From assembly GCF_000826545.1 (NCBI RefSeq), contig NZ_CDME01000016.1:186001-250000 (forward strand): 64,000 nt of DNA. The letters are read 5' to 3'. Each line of letters begins with the position of its first letter. Position 1 is the first letter of the stretch. Made by a program: the position numbers and the translations under genes. Source of the DNA: Kibdelosporangium sp. MJ126-NF4. Lineage in GTDB: Bacteria > Actinomycetota > Actinomycetes > Mycobacteriales > Pseudonocardiaceae. Below, in pieces: positions 27,587-37,547 of the stretch. The notes beneath the pieces are model-generated. The model saw only the letters and a list, made by a program, of their open reading frames with translations. It was not told the origin of the DNA and made no database searches.

Positions 27587-28158
27587 CGCGTCACTCCTTT
27601 TGCTTTCCTGGCTTCGGCTAGTCGAGCTTTGTGCACCTTGGCCAGTTCGGCCGCGCGCTGTTCGGCTTCGGCGAGCCGGGCACGCATGGGCGCGCGCCAA
27701 ATGTGGCAGATGGCCAACGCGAGCGCGTCGGCGGCGTCCGCCGAGCCTGGTTTCTGCTGCAGGTTGAGCAGACGCATGACCATCGCGGTGACCTGTGCCT
27801 TGTCCGCGCGGCCCGATCCGGTGACGGCGGCCTTGACCTCACTGGGCGTGTGGAACTCGACCTTCAGGCCACGCCGGGCCGCGGCGACCGCCACCACACC
27901 GCCTGCCTGCGCGGTGCCCATCGCGGTCTGCACGTTGTACTGGCTGAACACGCGCTCGACCGCGACCACGTCAGGTTTGTGCAGGTCCAGCCAGCCTTCG
28001 ACGAAGTCGGAGACCGCGAGCAGCCGCTCGGCCAGATCGGCCTCGACGGGCGTACGGACCGTATCCACCGCGACGCACCTGACCTTGCGGCCGGTCCCGC
28101 CGTCCACCACAGCGATACCGCACCTGGTCAAGCCCGGGTCGACACCGAGCACACGCAC
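27583..28158 (-). CDS. ruvC: Holliday junction resolvase RuvC
   Basis: 191 residues. Endonuclease resolving Holliday junctions. Acidic active-site residues are visible in [12 protein letters not shown] (first Asp), [12 protein letters not shown] (Glu) and the later [12 protein letters not shown] (Asp region). GTG 28158 is chosen with GAGGTG seven bases upstream. First gene of the ruvCAB operon; a LexA-like box sits 15 bases upstream, so SOS induction is likely as in mycobacteria. Confidence 0.97.
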   Translation of the reverse strand: MRVLGVDPGLTRCGIAVVDGGTGRKVRCVAVDTVRTPVEADLAERLLAVSDFVEGWLDLHKPDVVAVERVFSQYNVQTAMGTAQAGGVVAVAAARRGLKVEFHTPSEVKAAVTGSGRADKAQVTAMVMRLLNLQQKPGSADAADALALAICHIWRAPMRARLAEAEQRAAELAKVHKARLAEARKAKGVTR

Positions 28159-28172
28159 ACCACATCACCTCT

Positions 28173-28188
28173 AAGAACGCTTGTTCGA
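28173..28188. promoter_or_regulatory. LexA (SOS) box upstream of ruvC
   Basis: AAGAACGCTTGTTCGA matches TCGAAC-N4-GTTCGA at 14 of 16 scored ends, with a perfect right half. It lies 15 bases before the ruvC start and 20 bases before the divergent cupin start, so it may act on both. Confidence 0.65.
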
Positions 28189-28207
28189 GAGCCTATCCGG
28201 TACGCCC

Positions 28208-28690
28208 ATGTCAACCGCGTATGACACGCCTGTGGATGATGAGGCGGTGACACCGGAGGAGATCATCAAGGCGCTGGACCTGCGACCGCTGCCGGTGGAA
28301 GGCGGGCTGTACAAGGAGAACCTCAACGGCCATCCACACGCGTCAGCGATCTACTACATGCTCGTCGCCCCGCAGTTCTCCCGACTGCACGCGCTCGCCC
28401 ACATCGAGATCTTCTCCTACCATGCGGGAGCGCCCGCGCGGATGTTGCTGCTGCACCCGGACGGCACGGTCGAGCGGCCGGTGCTGGGCATGGACCTGGC
28501 GGCGGGTGAACGTCCGCAGGTGATCGTGCCCGCGGGGACATGGCAGGCGACGGAGACGTTGGGCGAATGGAGCCTGCTCGGCACCGTCATGTCGCCGCCG
28601 TACAACGACGACGGCGTGACCTTCGCCGAGGCAGGCCCACTCACCGGCCGCTACCCCGCCGCGGCCGACGACATAGCGCGTTTGGCCTGA
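28208..28690 (+). CDS. Cupin_5 (DUF985) family protein
   Basis: 160 residues, single cupin. Family blocks: LRPLPVEGGLYKENL, AIYYMLVAPQFSRLHAL, EIFSYHAGAPARMLLL, VPAGTWQATE and GTVMSPPYNDDGVTF. The biochemical role of the family is unsettled (sugar-binding or epimerase-like). ATG 28208 is used; an upstream extension would overlap the LexA box. Divergent from ruvC; its last 40 bases overlap the convergent antiporter gene. Confidence 0.85.
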   Translation: MSTAYDTPVDDEAVTPEEIIKALDLRPLPVEGGLYKENLNGHPHASAIYYMLVAPQFSRLHALAHIEIFSYHAGAPARMLLLHPDGTVERPVLGMDLAAGERPQVIVPAGTWQATETLGEWSLLGTVMSPPYNDDGVTFAEAGPLTGRYPAAADDIARLA

Positions 28691-29913
28691 CGGCGTTCGG
28701 CACGCCGATCGAGCCAGCTCAGCCACGGCGCGGTCATCACCGTCGTCACGATCGCCACCAGGACAAGGACACTGAACAGCTCCTGGGTGACGATCCCCGC
28801 CTGCAGCCCGACGTTCAGCGCGATCAGCTGCATCAGGCCGCGGGCGTTCATCAGCACGCCGACGCGCAGTGCGACGGCGTTCTCCTCCCCCGCCAGGCGT
28901 CCCGCCGCCCAACAGGCACCGAACTTGCCGAGGACCGCGACCGTCACGCAGCCCAGCGCGAGCAGCAGCAGCGGCACGGTGAACAGCAGCCCGAACGAGG
29001 TGTTCAGGCCCGAGTAGGCGAAGAACAGCGGGAGGAACACGAGTTTGGTGACCGGGCTGATCGCCGCGACCACCCGGTCGGCGACCTCGCCGCGGGGGAA
29101 GACGAACCCGACGCAGAACCCGCCGAACACCGAGTACAGCCCGATCGAGTCGGTCCACCACGCGGCCGCGAACAGCACGACCGCGGTCACCAGCACCAGG
29201 TGTTCGACGCCCGCGTTCGGCCGGGCCAGCAGCCTGGCCAGCACTGGTTTGGCGACGAAGTACAGCACCAGGACGAACAGCACGGTCCCGCCCCCGGTGA
29301 CCAGGATCCGGTTCGGGTCGCCGGTGGCCAGGCCGATCGTGACCGCCAGCAGGATCCACGCGATGCCGTCGTCGATCGCGCCCGACGCCATCGCCAGCGA
29401 GCCCAGCCTGCTGCCGGTGAGTTTCCGCTCGGTGATGATCCTGGCGAGCATCGGGAACGCGGTGATCGCGAGCGTGACTCCGACGAACAACGCGGACACG
29501 CCAACAGGGACGCCCTCCTTGAGGACGCCGACGTGTCCGTGCACCAGCAGGATCAGCGATGCCCCCAGCACCAGCGGCGCGGTCACCCCGGCGAGCGACA
29601 CAGTGCCTGCCGACCGGCCGAGGCCACGGACTTTCTGCGACGCGAACTCGTGGCCGACTTCGAACATGAACGCCACCAGGCCGATGTGGCTGACCACGTA
29701 CAGCATCGGCCGGACGGCGTCGGGGAACAGCGTCTCCTGCACACCGGGCAAGAACAGTCCCAGCAGCGACGGCCCGAGCAGGACGCCCGCGATCATCTCG
29801 CCGACCACAGGCGGCTGGCCCAGCCTGCGAGCGGCCATGGCGACCAGACGACAGGTGATCAGGATGATGACCGCGGCGAGGAAGAACCTCGCTGTTGTGC
29901 TGGCGATATCCAT
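28651..29913 (-). CDS. KefB/CPA2-type cation:proton antiporter
   Basis: 420 residues, about twelve membrane helices. Signature blocks: GQPPVVGEMIAGVLLGPSLL, LGVTLAITAFPMLARI-like region, the Asp pair in ASGAIDDGIAWILLAV, FCVGFVFPRGEVADR, and VGVLMNARGLMQLIALN. No C-terminal RCK domain. Exchanges monovalent cations for protons, or could export a small organic anion. Last gene of the oxidative operon, 11 bases after the P450, with GGGGGA before ATG 29913. Its presence in an oxidase operon suggests product export or pH/ion adjustment, but that is inference. Confidence 0.88.
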   Translation of the reverse strand: MDIASTTARFFLAAVIILITCRLVAMAARRLGQPPVVGEMIAGVLLGPSLLGLFLPGVQETLFPDAVRPMLYVVSHIGLVAFMFEVGHEFASQKVRGLGRSAGTVSLAGVTAPLVLGASLILLVHGHVGVLKEGVPVGVSALFVGVTLAITAFPMLARIITERKLTGSRLGSLAMASGAIDDGIAWILLAVTIGLATGDPNRILVTGGGTVLFVLVLYFVAKPVLARLLARPNAGVEHLVLVTAVVLFAAAWWTDSIGLYSVFGGFCVGFVFPRGEVADRVVAAISPVTKLVFLPLFFAYSGLNTSFGLLFTVPLLLLALGCVTVAVLGKFGACWAAGRLAGEENAVALRVGVLMNARGLMQLIALNVGLQAGIVTQELFSVLVLVAIVTTVMTAPWLSWLDRRAERRQAKRAMSSAAAG

Positions 29914-29924
29914 GGGAATCCCCC

Positions 29925-31241
29925 TCAGTCCACGGCCAGTTGTTCGAAGTAGCGCCCACACAGGCGCTGGCGGCGCGCGTCCCAGACCATGTAGGTGCCC
30001 AGGACGAGTTGCGTGACGCTGCGCGTGACGTCTTCCCAGCGGTCGCGCAGCCGCATGACCACCAGCCGCCACCGCACCGAGCGTTCCGTCGCGCGGCTCG
30101 TGAGCAGGCACGGTCCACGGTTGGGGATCGAGCGGGTGTGTTCGGCGGACGTGTGCAGTGCGAAACGCGCGAGCGTCGCCCGGGTGACCGCGCGCATGGT
30201 GACGGGCATGAGGCCACGCGCCGGACACGCGCGGTTGGCGGTGACGCCGTACGGGATGTGGTTGACGTCTTTGGCCGACAGCGTCTTCCACCGGGACGGG
30301 TCGAACCGGTCCGGGTGCTCGAAGCCCGTCTGGTGGAAGTCGGGGTAGTTGAACAGCAGCACCGCGCCCGCCGGGATCGCGCCGATCTCGCCGGTGGTGA
30401 TCCGGTGCGCCACACCGAACAGTGGATACAGGCGCAGGGCCTCGTCCATCACGTGGTCGAGGTCGACCGTGTCGTCGACGAGTCCGGACTGGACCTCGGA
30501 GTGCTGGGCGATCGCCATCAGCAGGTGCGCCATCGCCTCGCTGGACTGCACCACCGCGGTGTTGAAGAACGTGCCTTGCAGGTACCAGGCCTGTTCCTGG
30601 GTGGTGAGCACGTCGGGCAACTGGTGCGGCACCTCGCCTGCCTCGATGCGCCGCACCAGGTAGCAGGTGAGCCGCTCGCGTCTGGCCATGTGCCGCAGAC
30701 CGCAGCATTTCAGGGACGTGACCACGTCGTCGGCGTTGCCGACGATCAGCTCCCGCGCCGCGGGCGGGCACGGTTCGTCGAACACCACCTGGTAGTAGAA
30801 CTCGGCCCAGATCAGCATCATCAGGTCACGCAGCCGGACCGTGTTCACCGGTCTGTCCAACGCACCGAGAACACGCTCGGCGCATTCCTGCGCGACGCGT
30901 GCGGACTGCGTGTGCGCACCGGCCAGGATGCGCCGGGTGGTCCGAGCGACCTCGGTGTACCGCTCGCCCGGTTCGAGGTGTTCCTGGTGCACCTGTGGTC
31001 CGGGCGCCAGCCAGTACCAGAACAGGTCGGACAGCACAGCGCCGCGACTGCGCCCGTCGGCGGCGGGGTGCTCGTACAGCGCGCGGAACTGTGCCGCCTC
31101 GACCTGGATGCCTTCGGTTCCGTTGACGTGCGCGAAGATCCGCAGCCGCAGCCGGACCACGACGCCGGGAAGCCAGAACGGCAGGCTGGCCAGGAACGCC
31201 AGCAGCACGACTGCCATGGCAGCGATCAGCATGGTCAGCAC
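29925..31241 (-). CDS. Membrane-anchored cytochrome P450 with atypical I-helix
   Basis: 438 residues. N-terminal hydrophobic helix (LIAAMAVVLLAFLASLPFWL) is unusual for a bacterial P450. P450 marks: EALRLYPL (ExxR), HPDRFDPSRW (PERF) and heme loop PYGVTANRACPARGL with the Cys ligand. The I-helix aligns as FFNTAVVQSSEAMAHLL, so the usual AGxDTT acid-alcohol pair appears as Q-S-S. Start at GTG 31241 (GGGAGG four bases upstream) or ATG 31232; it overlaps the hydroxyacid oxidase stop by seven bases. A longer upstream frame is shadow sequence. Substrate unknown; partners are presumably the two flavoenzymes encoded upstream. Confidence 0.88.
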   Translation of the reverse strand: MLTMLIAAMAVVLLAFLASLPFWLPGVVVRLRLRIFAHVNGTEGIQVEAAQFRALYEHPAADGRSRGAVLSDLFWYWLAPGPQVHQEHLEPGERYTEVARTTRRILAGAHTQSARVAQECAERVLGALDRPVNTVRLRDLMMLIWAEFYYQVVFDEPCPPAARELIVGNADDVVTSLKCCGLRHMARRERLTCYLVRRIEAGEVPHQLPDVLTTQEQAWYLQGTFFNTAVVQSSEAMAHLLMAIAQHSEVQSGLVDDTVDLDHVMDEALRLYPLFGVAHRITTGEIGAIPAGAVLLFNYPDFHQTGFEHPDRFDPSRWKTLSAKDVNHIPYGVTANRACPARGLMPVTMRAVTRATLARFALHTSAEHTRSIPNRGPCLLTSRATERSVRWRLVVMRLRDRWEDVTRSVTQLVLGTYMVWDARRQRLCGRYFEQLAVD

Positions 31242-32284
31242 CGGGCCTCCCTGACGAGGTCGCTGGTGATCTGGTCCACCGACGCGCACCCGGTCAACGC
31301 CATCGCGCGGTCGATCTCCCCGCGCAGCAACTCGAGAACCTCGGTGACGCCGTCCGCACCGCGTGCCGCGAGTCCCCACAGCACGGGTCTGCCGATGCCG
31401 ACCGCGTCTGCGCCGAGTGCGAGTGCTTTCACGACGTCGGTTCCGCGACGGATCCCGCCGTCGACGAGGACGGGGATGTCGACCGCCGCGGCCACATCGG
31501 CGAGCGCGTCGATCGTGGCCACGGCCGTGTCCAGCTGACGGCCGCCGTGGTTGGAGACCAGCAGTCCGCGGACGCCGTGTTCGACGGCTGCCACGGCGTC
31601 GTCGGGGTGCATCAGTCCTTTCAGGACGACCGGCAGCTCGCTCGCCGCGACCACCTGGTCGACGTGCTCCCAGGAAAGTTCGGGAACCAGTTCGATGTCG
31701 CGAACTCCCGACTCGCCTGCCAGGCCACGCATGTTCTCGCAGCACATGCCCGCTGGCAGGTCGTGGAAGCCGTTGCGGTGGTCGCGTTCCCGCCAGCCGA
31801 GGACCGGCGAGTCGACCGTGACGACCAACGCCCGGCAGGCCGCGTCCTCGGCCCGGCGGATCACCTCCCGGGTGGTTCCCGGATCGGATGCGACGTAGAC
31901 CTGGAACCAGAGCGTGAGGTCGGCGCCGCCCGCCTTGGCGACGTCACCGACCGACACCGTCGACGCCATTCCGGTGATCATGATCGTGCCCACCTTGGCG
32001 GCCGCCCGTGCGGTGGCGCGTTCCCCTTCCGGGTCGACGAGCAGGTGGAACGCGGTCGGCGACAACACCACCGGCATCGTGATCCCCGTCCCGAACAGGT
32101 CCGTGCCGAGATCGCGTGTCCTGTGCCCGCGCAGTACGCGAGGCAGCAGGCGCAGGCGGGCGAACGCCTCCTCGTTCGCCCGCACGGTCACCTCGTCGTC
32201 AGCGCCGCCAGCGATGAAGTCGTACGCGTATCGCGGTAACCGCTCCCTGGCCAGCGCCTCGAACTCCCTGACCGAGTGCGGCAT
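31235..32284 (-). CDS. FMN-dependent 2-hydroxyacid oxidase
   Basis: 349 residues, TIM barrel of the glycolate/lactate/4-hydroxymandelate oxidase family. Blocks: YDFIAGGADDEVTVRANEEA, MPVVLSPTAFHLL, LWFQVYVASDP, VVTVDSPVLGWRERDHRNGF, LKGLMHPDDA, the catalytic His-Gly-Gly-Arg in SNHGGRQLD, and VDGGIRRGTDVVKALALGA. Oxidises an L-2-hydroxyacid to the 2-oxoacid using O2 or another acceptor. ATG 32284 shares a base with the flavoprotein stop (TAATG), so the genes are coupled. Substrate not inferable, though a hydroxymandelate-like acid would fit a secondary-metabolite role. Confidence 0.9.
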   Translation of the reverse strand: MPHSVREFEALARERLPRYAYDFIAGGADDEVTVRANEEAFARLRLLPRVLRGHRTRDLGTDLFGTGITMPVVLSPTAFHLLVDPEGERATARAAAKVGTIMITGMASTVSVGDVAKAGGADLTLWFQVYVASDPGTTREVIRRAEDAACRALVVTVDSPVLGWRERDHRNGFHDLPAGMCCENMRGLAGESGVRDIELVPELSWEHVDQVVAASELPVVLKGLMHPDDAVAAVEHGVRGLLVSNHGGRQLDTAVATIDALADVAAAVDIPVLVDGGIRRGTDVVKALALGADAVGIGRPVLWGLAARGADGVTEVLELLRGEIDRAMALTGCASVDQITSDLVREARC

Positions 32285-33861
32285 TACGGCGTCGCTGTCT
32301 GGGTCGCCGTCAGGGTGGTGTGCGTCAACTGGTCCGCGAGGAAGTCGGTCAGCGGACCGCGGTGGTTGTCCTCGCTCGTCCAGTCGTTCTCCAGGTTCTC
32401 GGCGACGTGGTGCTCGGCGAGCAACGCTCCGCGTTGGAAGTGCCGGACGACCGGGTGCAGGTAGGCGGCGTCATGTGCCTGGCCGGGGGTGTCCTGGGCG
32501 ATGCGGCCCACGTTGATGTCGAACGGGTCGACCTTGTCGTGATCCGGCCCGTACTCCAGGGTGACGGTGAAGTAGTCGTCGGCGAACCGGCTGTCGTGCG
32601 CGTAGTCGACCGGGACTTCCTCGTAGTACGCGGCGCTGCCGCCGTTGACCGAGATGAGGTCACCCAGCTTGCCGAACTGCTGCCACAACGCCGAACTGCG
32701 ATTGACCCTGGCGATGATCGCGTCACTCAACGCCCGCGCGTCCGCCGGGCAGTCGACGGACGGCCATTCCCGCCCTTCGATCTTGCGTTCCAGGATCCGG
32801 TGCAGCGCCTTGACGGTGTAGCGGAAGCCGTGGATGAACCCGCTCGTGGACTTCTTGAAGTCGCGGACCTGCATCATGGTTCCCGCGAAGTACAGGCCGG
32901 GGACGTTCGTCGACTGCCACTCGCTGGTCTGCGCCGGGAACCGGTCCTTGATCACCAGGTCGGGGCGGCAGCCGTCGGCGAAGATCGACGTGTCGAGCCG
33001 GAATCCGGTGCAGGCGACGACCCGGTCGTAGCGGATGTCCTTGACGACCTCGTTGGCCCTGGAGAAACTCACCGAGGCGACGAACCCGCCATTCTCCTCG
33101 CGGATCGCCAGTACGTTGCCGTCCAGGATCGCGTTCTGCGACTTGAGCTGGTAGCTGTCCAGGAAGTTGTTGTTGACCGCCCGCAGGTGCCCGACGAAAT
33201 GGGTCTGCCAGGCGAATCGGATCGAGTTCGGCCCGGCGACGTGGATCACCGCCGCGGTCTCGACCAGGTTGTCGGCGGTCTCGAACGCGGAGTTGCCCTT
33301 GCCGAGGATGAGCACCCGCTGGTCGACGAAGTCCTGCGGGTCGACGCTGACCGTGGTGTACGGCTCGGCCAACTCGATGCCCGGGATGTCCGGCAGGTAG
33401 GGCTTGGACGGGCCGGTGGCGACGATCACCGTCGATGCCCGGTAGACCTCGCCCTGCTGGTCGACGACCTGGAAGACGCCGTCGTGCTTGCCGACCTCGA
33501 CGACCCGAACGTCATATCTGACGTTCAGTTCGAGCTTGGTGGCGTAGTCGCCGAGGTAGCGGACCATGTCGTCGGCTGCGGGAAAGTAGCGCGGGGTGTA
33601 CTTGGTGAACAGCAGGTCCTCGTTGTCCGACAGCAGCGAGTTCCAGTCCATCCGCAGGTTGAACTCGGGATCGGCGATCCCGGTGTGCGGTTTGTTGATC
33701 GAGATCAGCTGACGGTGCCGGGGAAACGTGCCGAAGAACGACCCCGCGGCCGGACCGGCTTCGACCACCAGGTAGTCGCGGCCCGCGCGGTCGAGGAAAT
33801 AGGCCATCTGCAGTCCGGCCGGACCGGCCCCGATCACCAGATAATCCGTGGTAGTGGGCAT
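32284..33861 (-). CDS. FOXRED2-like FAD/NAD(P)-binding monooxygenase
   Basis: 525 residues. N-terminal dinucleotide fold VIGAGPAGLQMAYFLDRAG, FAD/ATG motif VIVATGPSKPYLPDIPG, second Rossmann VLILGKGNSAFETADNL, and CTGFRLDTSIF. Overall resembles the FOXRED2/flavin-containing monooxygenase group rather than amine oxidases; the C-terminal 170 residues have no recognised domain. First gene of the four-gene oxidative operon, with GGAGGG five bases before ATG 33861. It could be an N- or S-oxygenase or a pyridine-nucleotide-dependent electron source; the sequence does not decide. Confidence 0.82.
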   Translation of the reverse strand: MPTTTDYLVIGAGPAGLQMAYFLDRAGRDYLVVEAGPAAGSFFGTFPRHRQLISINKPHTGIADPEFNLRMDWNSLLSDNEDLLFTKYTPRYFPAADDMVRYLGDYATKLELNVRYDVRVVEVGKHDGVFQVVDQQGEVYRASTVIVATGPSKPYLPDIPGIELAEPYTTVSVDPQDFVDQRVLILGKGNSAFETADNLVETAAVIHVAGPNSIRFAWQTHFVGHLRAVNNNFLDSYQLKSQNAILDGNVLAIREENGGFVASVSFSRANEVVKDIRYDRVVACTGFRLDTSIFADGCRPDLVIKDRFPAQTSEWQSTNVPGLYFAGTMMQVRDFKKSTSGFIHGFRYTVKALHRILERKIEGREWPSVDCPADARALSDAIIARVNRSSALWQQFGKLGDLISVNGGSAAYYEEVPVDYAHDSRFADDYFTVTLEYGPDHDKVDPFDINVGRIAQDTPGQAHDAAYLHPVVRHFQRGALLAEHHVAENLENDWTSEDNHRGPLTDFLADQLTHTTLTATQTATP

Positions 33862-34013
33862 GCATACCCTCCGTGGACACGCCTGTGCTCGTACTGGCAG
33901 GCATGACTACGCACGTAACCAGGTAGTAGTTCGATAACCGGACGCCGTTGTTTTTCCCAGTATTGATCAAGCCGTCTGGGCGTTGTGTGCCCCCGGCCAA
34001 CCTGGTAGAGCCG

Positions 34014-34532
34014 CTAGGGGCCGTTGACGCCGGGCATCCAGCTTTCCGGGCGTCCGCTCTCGGTCAGCACGTGCTGCCAGTCCGAGAAGCCGTCGGGCGC
34101 CTCGGCCGACCACGGCCAGTGGCCTTCGGCTGTCGGGATGATGATCTGCAACGCCGGGAAGTCGCCCTTGCGGTAGAGCACGAACGCGCTGCCGAAGTAC
34201 TCGAGGTAGTGACCTTTGTTCACGCGCTCGACGGTGATCGGCACGTTGTCGAAGAACTCCTCGTACAGCTGACCGGGCAGAAACCGCTCGCCGGACTTGG
34301 CGCGGTCGAGGTAGCCGTTGACCAGTGCGGGCCCCATACCTTCCGGCAGGCCGAGCACCACGGCCTCGGCGACGCCGAACCGGCGCCACGCGCCGACGGA
34401 GAACGTGTACCCCGCGCCCTGGTCATCCGGTGGGACCTCGATGACCGCGCAACCGTTGACCTCAGTCTCCTGCAGCAGCCAGTCGCGGAATCTCTGTTCG
34501 TCAGGGTTCAGCGGCGCGGACACGTCCGACAT
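34014..34532 (-). CDS. DUF4262-like protein
   Basis: 172 residues, soluble. Family-like blocks: YTFSVGAWRRFGVAEAVVLG, LPEGMGPALVNGYLDRAKSG, and FPALQIIIPTAEGHWPW. No catalytic signature known and no function established. It lies 152 bases upstream of the oxidative operon on the same strand; the gap has no clear terminator, so co-transcription is possible. Assignment to DUF4262 is by eye. Confidence 0.65.
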   Translation of the reverse strand: MSDVSAPLNPDEQRFRDWLLQETEVNGCAVIEVPPDDQGAGYTFSVGAWRRFGVAEAVVLGLPEGMGPALVNGYLDRAKSGERFLPGQLYEEFFDNVPITVERVNKGHYLEYFGSAFVLYRKGDFPALQIIIPTAEGHWPWSAEAPDGFSDWQHVLTESGRPESWMPGVNGP

Positions 34533-34577
34533 TCTGCCCGGTCACCTGATCGAGCGATGACCCACCTGGGTACACAA

Positions 34578-34610
34578 GCCGAAACCCCGGGCACAGCCCG
34601 GGGTTTCGGC
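34578..34610. terminator. Perfect 14-bp hairpin terminator
   Basis: GCCGAAACCCCGGG (34578-34591) and its exact complement (34597-34610) with a five-base loop, located 17 bases downstream of the yebC stop and upstream of the DUF4262 gene. Reads as the end of the yebC transcript; no U-tract. Confidence 0.8.
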
Positions 34611-34627
34611 ACGAACAGAGACGCGGG

Positions 34628-35380
<753 letters not shown>

Positions 35381-35405
35381 CTCTCCTCCGTCGTCTACGC
35401 GCCAG

Positions 35406-36023
35406 TCAGGACGCCCGAACCATCTCCGTGAACAGCCGGTGCACCCGCCCGTCGCCGGTGAGCTCCGGGTGGAACGCGGTGGCCAGCACGGACCGTTGCC
35501 GAACCGCGACGATCCTACCGGCGGCCACCCCGGCCGTTTCGGTATCCGGCACGGTAGCGAGCACTTCCACCTCCGGCGACACCGACTCCACCCAGGGGGC
35601 GCGGATGAACACGGCGTGCACCGGGCCGCCGTCGACACCGGTGACGTCCAGGTCCTCCTCGAAGGAGTCGACCTGCCTGCCGAACGCGTTGCGCCGCACG
35701 ATCATGTCGATGCCGTCGAGCTGGTGCTGGTCCGGCCGTCCGTCCAGCACCTTGGTGGCCAGCATGATCATGCCCGCGCACGAGCCGTACACGGGCAGTC
35801 CGTCCGCGATCCGCGCCTTGAGCGGCTGGAGCAGTTCGAACGTCGCCAACAGCCGCGACATGGTCGTCGACTCGCCGCCGGGCAGCACGATGCCGTGCAG
35901 CCCGTCGAGCTCCTCGGCCCGGCGCACCGGCCGGACCAGCACATCACACTCGGTCAGGGCAGCTGCGTGCTCGCGCACGTCACCCTGCAACGCGAGCACA
36001 CCGACAACTGGCTGAGCCGTCAA
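35406..36023 (-). CDS. pdxT: Pyridoxal 5'-phosphate synthase glutaminase subunit PdxT
   Basis: 205 residues, class I-like glutamine amidotransferase that supplies ammonia to PdxS. Catalytic triad region visible: [10 protein letters not shown] with the nucleophile Cys, and AFHPELTGD with His and Glu; [13 protein letters not shown] is the family-specific loop. TTG 36023 is the likely start, with GGGAGGGG eight bases upstream. Its partner pdxS lies about 7.7 kb away instead of adjacent. Confidence 0.95.
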   Translation of the reverse strand: MTAQPVVGVLALQGDVREHAAALTECDVLVRPVRRAEELDGLHGIVLPGGESTTMSRLLATFELLQPLKARIADGLPVYGSCAGMIMLATKVLDGRPDQHQLDGIDMIVRRNAFGRQVDSFEEDLDVTGVDGGPVHAVFIRAPWVESVSPEVEVLATVPDTETAGVAAGRIVAVRQRSVLATAFHPELTGDGRVHRLFTEMVRAS

Positions 36024-36085
36024 CCTGGGTTCCCCTCCCGAAACGCCTCCCACCAGCTTAGAAGATGACGCTACGGGTTGTTCAG

Positions 36086-37474
36086 CTAGTCGACAGGAAC
36101 CGACTCCGCCGCCGCCCGGCGGCGGGTGATGATCCGCCAGCCGACGGCGAGCACGATCACGATCGCGGGCAGCGAGTAGAACGCGATCCGTTCGGCGCCG
36201 TCGGCGAACGCCATCAGCGCGATGACCAGCGCGAGGAAGCCGAGCGTCGCCCACCCGGTGTACGGCGCGCCCGGCATCCGGTAGTCCGGGCGCTCCAGTT
36301 CGCCGCGCAACGCCGCCTGACGCAGCCGCAGCTGGCACATGATCAACGTCGCCCAGGTCGCGATCACGCCCAACGACGCGATGGCGATCGCGATGTCGAA
36401 CGCCTCCTTGGGCACGAGGTAGTTCAGCACCACGCCGAACACGTAGGCGATCGCGGTGAACAGGATGCCGCCGTAGGGCACGTGCCGGGCGCTCATCTTG
36501 CCGACGAACTTCGGCGCTTCGCCCTTGTCGGCCAGCGCGCGCAGGATGCGGCCGGTCGAGTAGAGGCCGGAGTTGCACGACGACAGCGCGGCGGTGAGGA
36601 CGACCGCGTTCATGATGTCCCCGATGCCGGGGATGCCCAGCCGGGAGAACACCGTGACGAACGGGCTCTCGCCGCCGTTGTAGAACGGCCACGGCAGCAG
36701 CATGGCCAGCAGCAGCACCGAGCCGACGTAGAAGATCCCGATCCGCCAGACCACGCTGTTGATCGCCTTCGGCAGGATCTTGTGCGGGTCCTTGGTCTCC
36801 CCGGCGGCGATGCCGACCAGCTCGATCGCCGAGTACGCGAAGATCACCGCCTGGAGCGTCATCAGCGCGATGCCGACACCCGCGGGGAAGAACCCCTGGT
36901 GCTCGGTCAGGTTGCCGATGCCCGCCTGCGTCCCGCCGATGTCCGCGGCGGTCACCACCAGTCCGATGCCGACCACCAGGAACACCACGATGGCCAGCAC
37001 CTTGATCAGCGAGAACCAGAACTCCAGCTCGCCGAACAGCTTCACCGACAGCAGGTTGACCGCGAGCAGCACGCCGAGCGCGATCATCGCGGTGATCCAC
37101 TGCGGCACGTCCGGCAGCCACCGGTGCACGTAGATCGCGACCGCGGTGATCTCGGCGATCCCGGTCATCGCCCAGTTCACCCAGTACATCCACCCGGAGA
37201 CGAATCCCGCCCACGGCCCGATGAACTTCCGCGCGTAGGTCACGAAGCTGCCGGAGCTGGGCTCGTGCATGACCAGTTCGCCCAGCGCGCGCATGACGAA
37301 GTACGCGGCGATGCCGCACGCGGCGTACGAGAGCACGAGGGACGGACCGGCCTGATGGAGCTTCCCTCCGGCTCCGAGGAAGAGCCCGACGCCGATGGCG
37401 CCACCGATGGCGATCATCTGCACCTGGCGTTTGCCCAGCGCCTTTTGGTATCCGTCTACGTCGACCGAGTCCAT
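36086..37474 (-). CDS. APC family amino-acid permease
   Basis: 462 residues, about twelve membrane helices. AnsP/CycA/GabP-type blocks: [60 protein letters not shown] and [18 protein letters not shown]. Imports an amino acid with protons; asparagine, GABA or aromatic residues are possible. ATG 37474 is preferred over the 15-codon upstream extension. First gene of the islet between pdxT and pdxS. Confidence 0.92.
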   Translation of the reverse strand: MDSVDVDGYQKALGKRQVQMIAIGGAIGVGLFLGAGGKLHQAGPSLVLSYAACGIAAYFVMRALGELVMHEPSSGSFVTYARKFIGPWAGFVSGWMYWVNWAMTGIAEITAVAIYVHRWLPDVPQWITAMIALGVLLAVNLLSVKLFGELEFWFSLIKVLAIVVFLVVGIGLVVTAADIGGTQAGIGNLTEHQGFFPAGVGIALMTLQAVIFAYSAIELVGIAAGETKDPHKILPKAINSVVWRIGIFYVGSVLLLAMLLPWPFYNGGESPFVTVFSRLGIPGIGDIMNAVVLTAALSSCNSGLYSTGRILRALADKGEAPKFVGKMSARHVPYGGILFTAIAYVFGVVLNYLVPKEAFDIAIAIASLGVIATWATLIMCQLRLRQAALRGELERPDYRMPGAPYTGWATLGFLALVIALMAFADGAERIAFYSLPAIVIVLAVGWRIITRRRAAAESVPVD

Positions 37475-37547
37475 AACTGCGAGACCGTAGACAGTCGACC
37501 GCGGCACGATCGAGACCACTTAAGGAAAACTTAGCGTGAGTCGAACA

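Noticed and set aside
28651..30771. Antiporter with a 286-residue N-terminal extension
   Set aside because: The extension lies in the P450 gene in another frame; ATG 29913 with GGGGGA is the natural start.
29925..31745. P450 with a 168-residue N-terminal extension
   Set aside because: The extension is Arg-rich shadow of the hydroxyacid oxidase gene; the true start near 31241 has a ribosome site.
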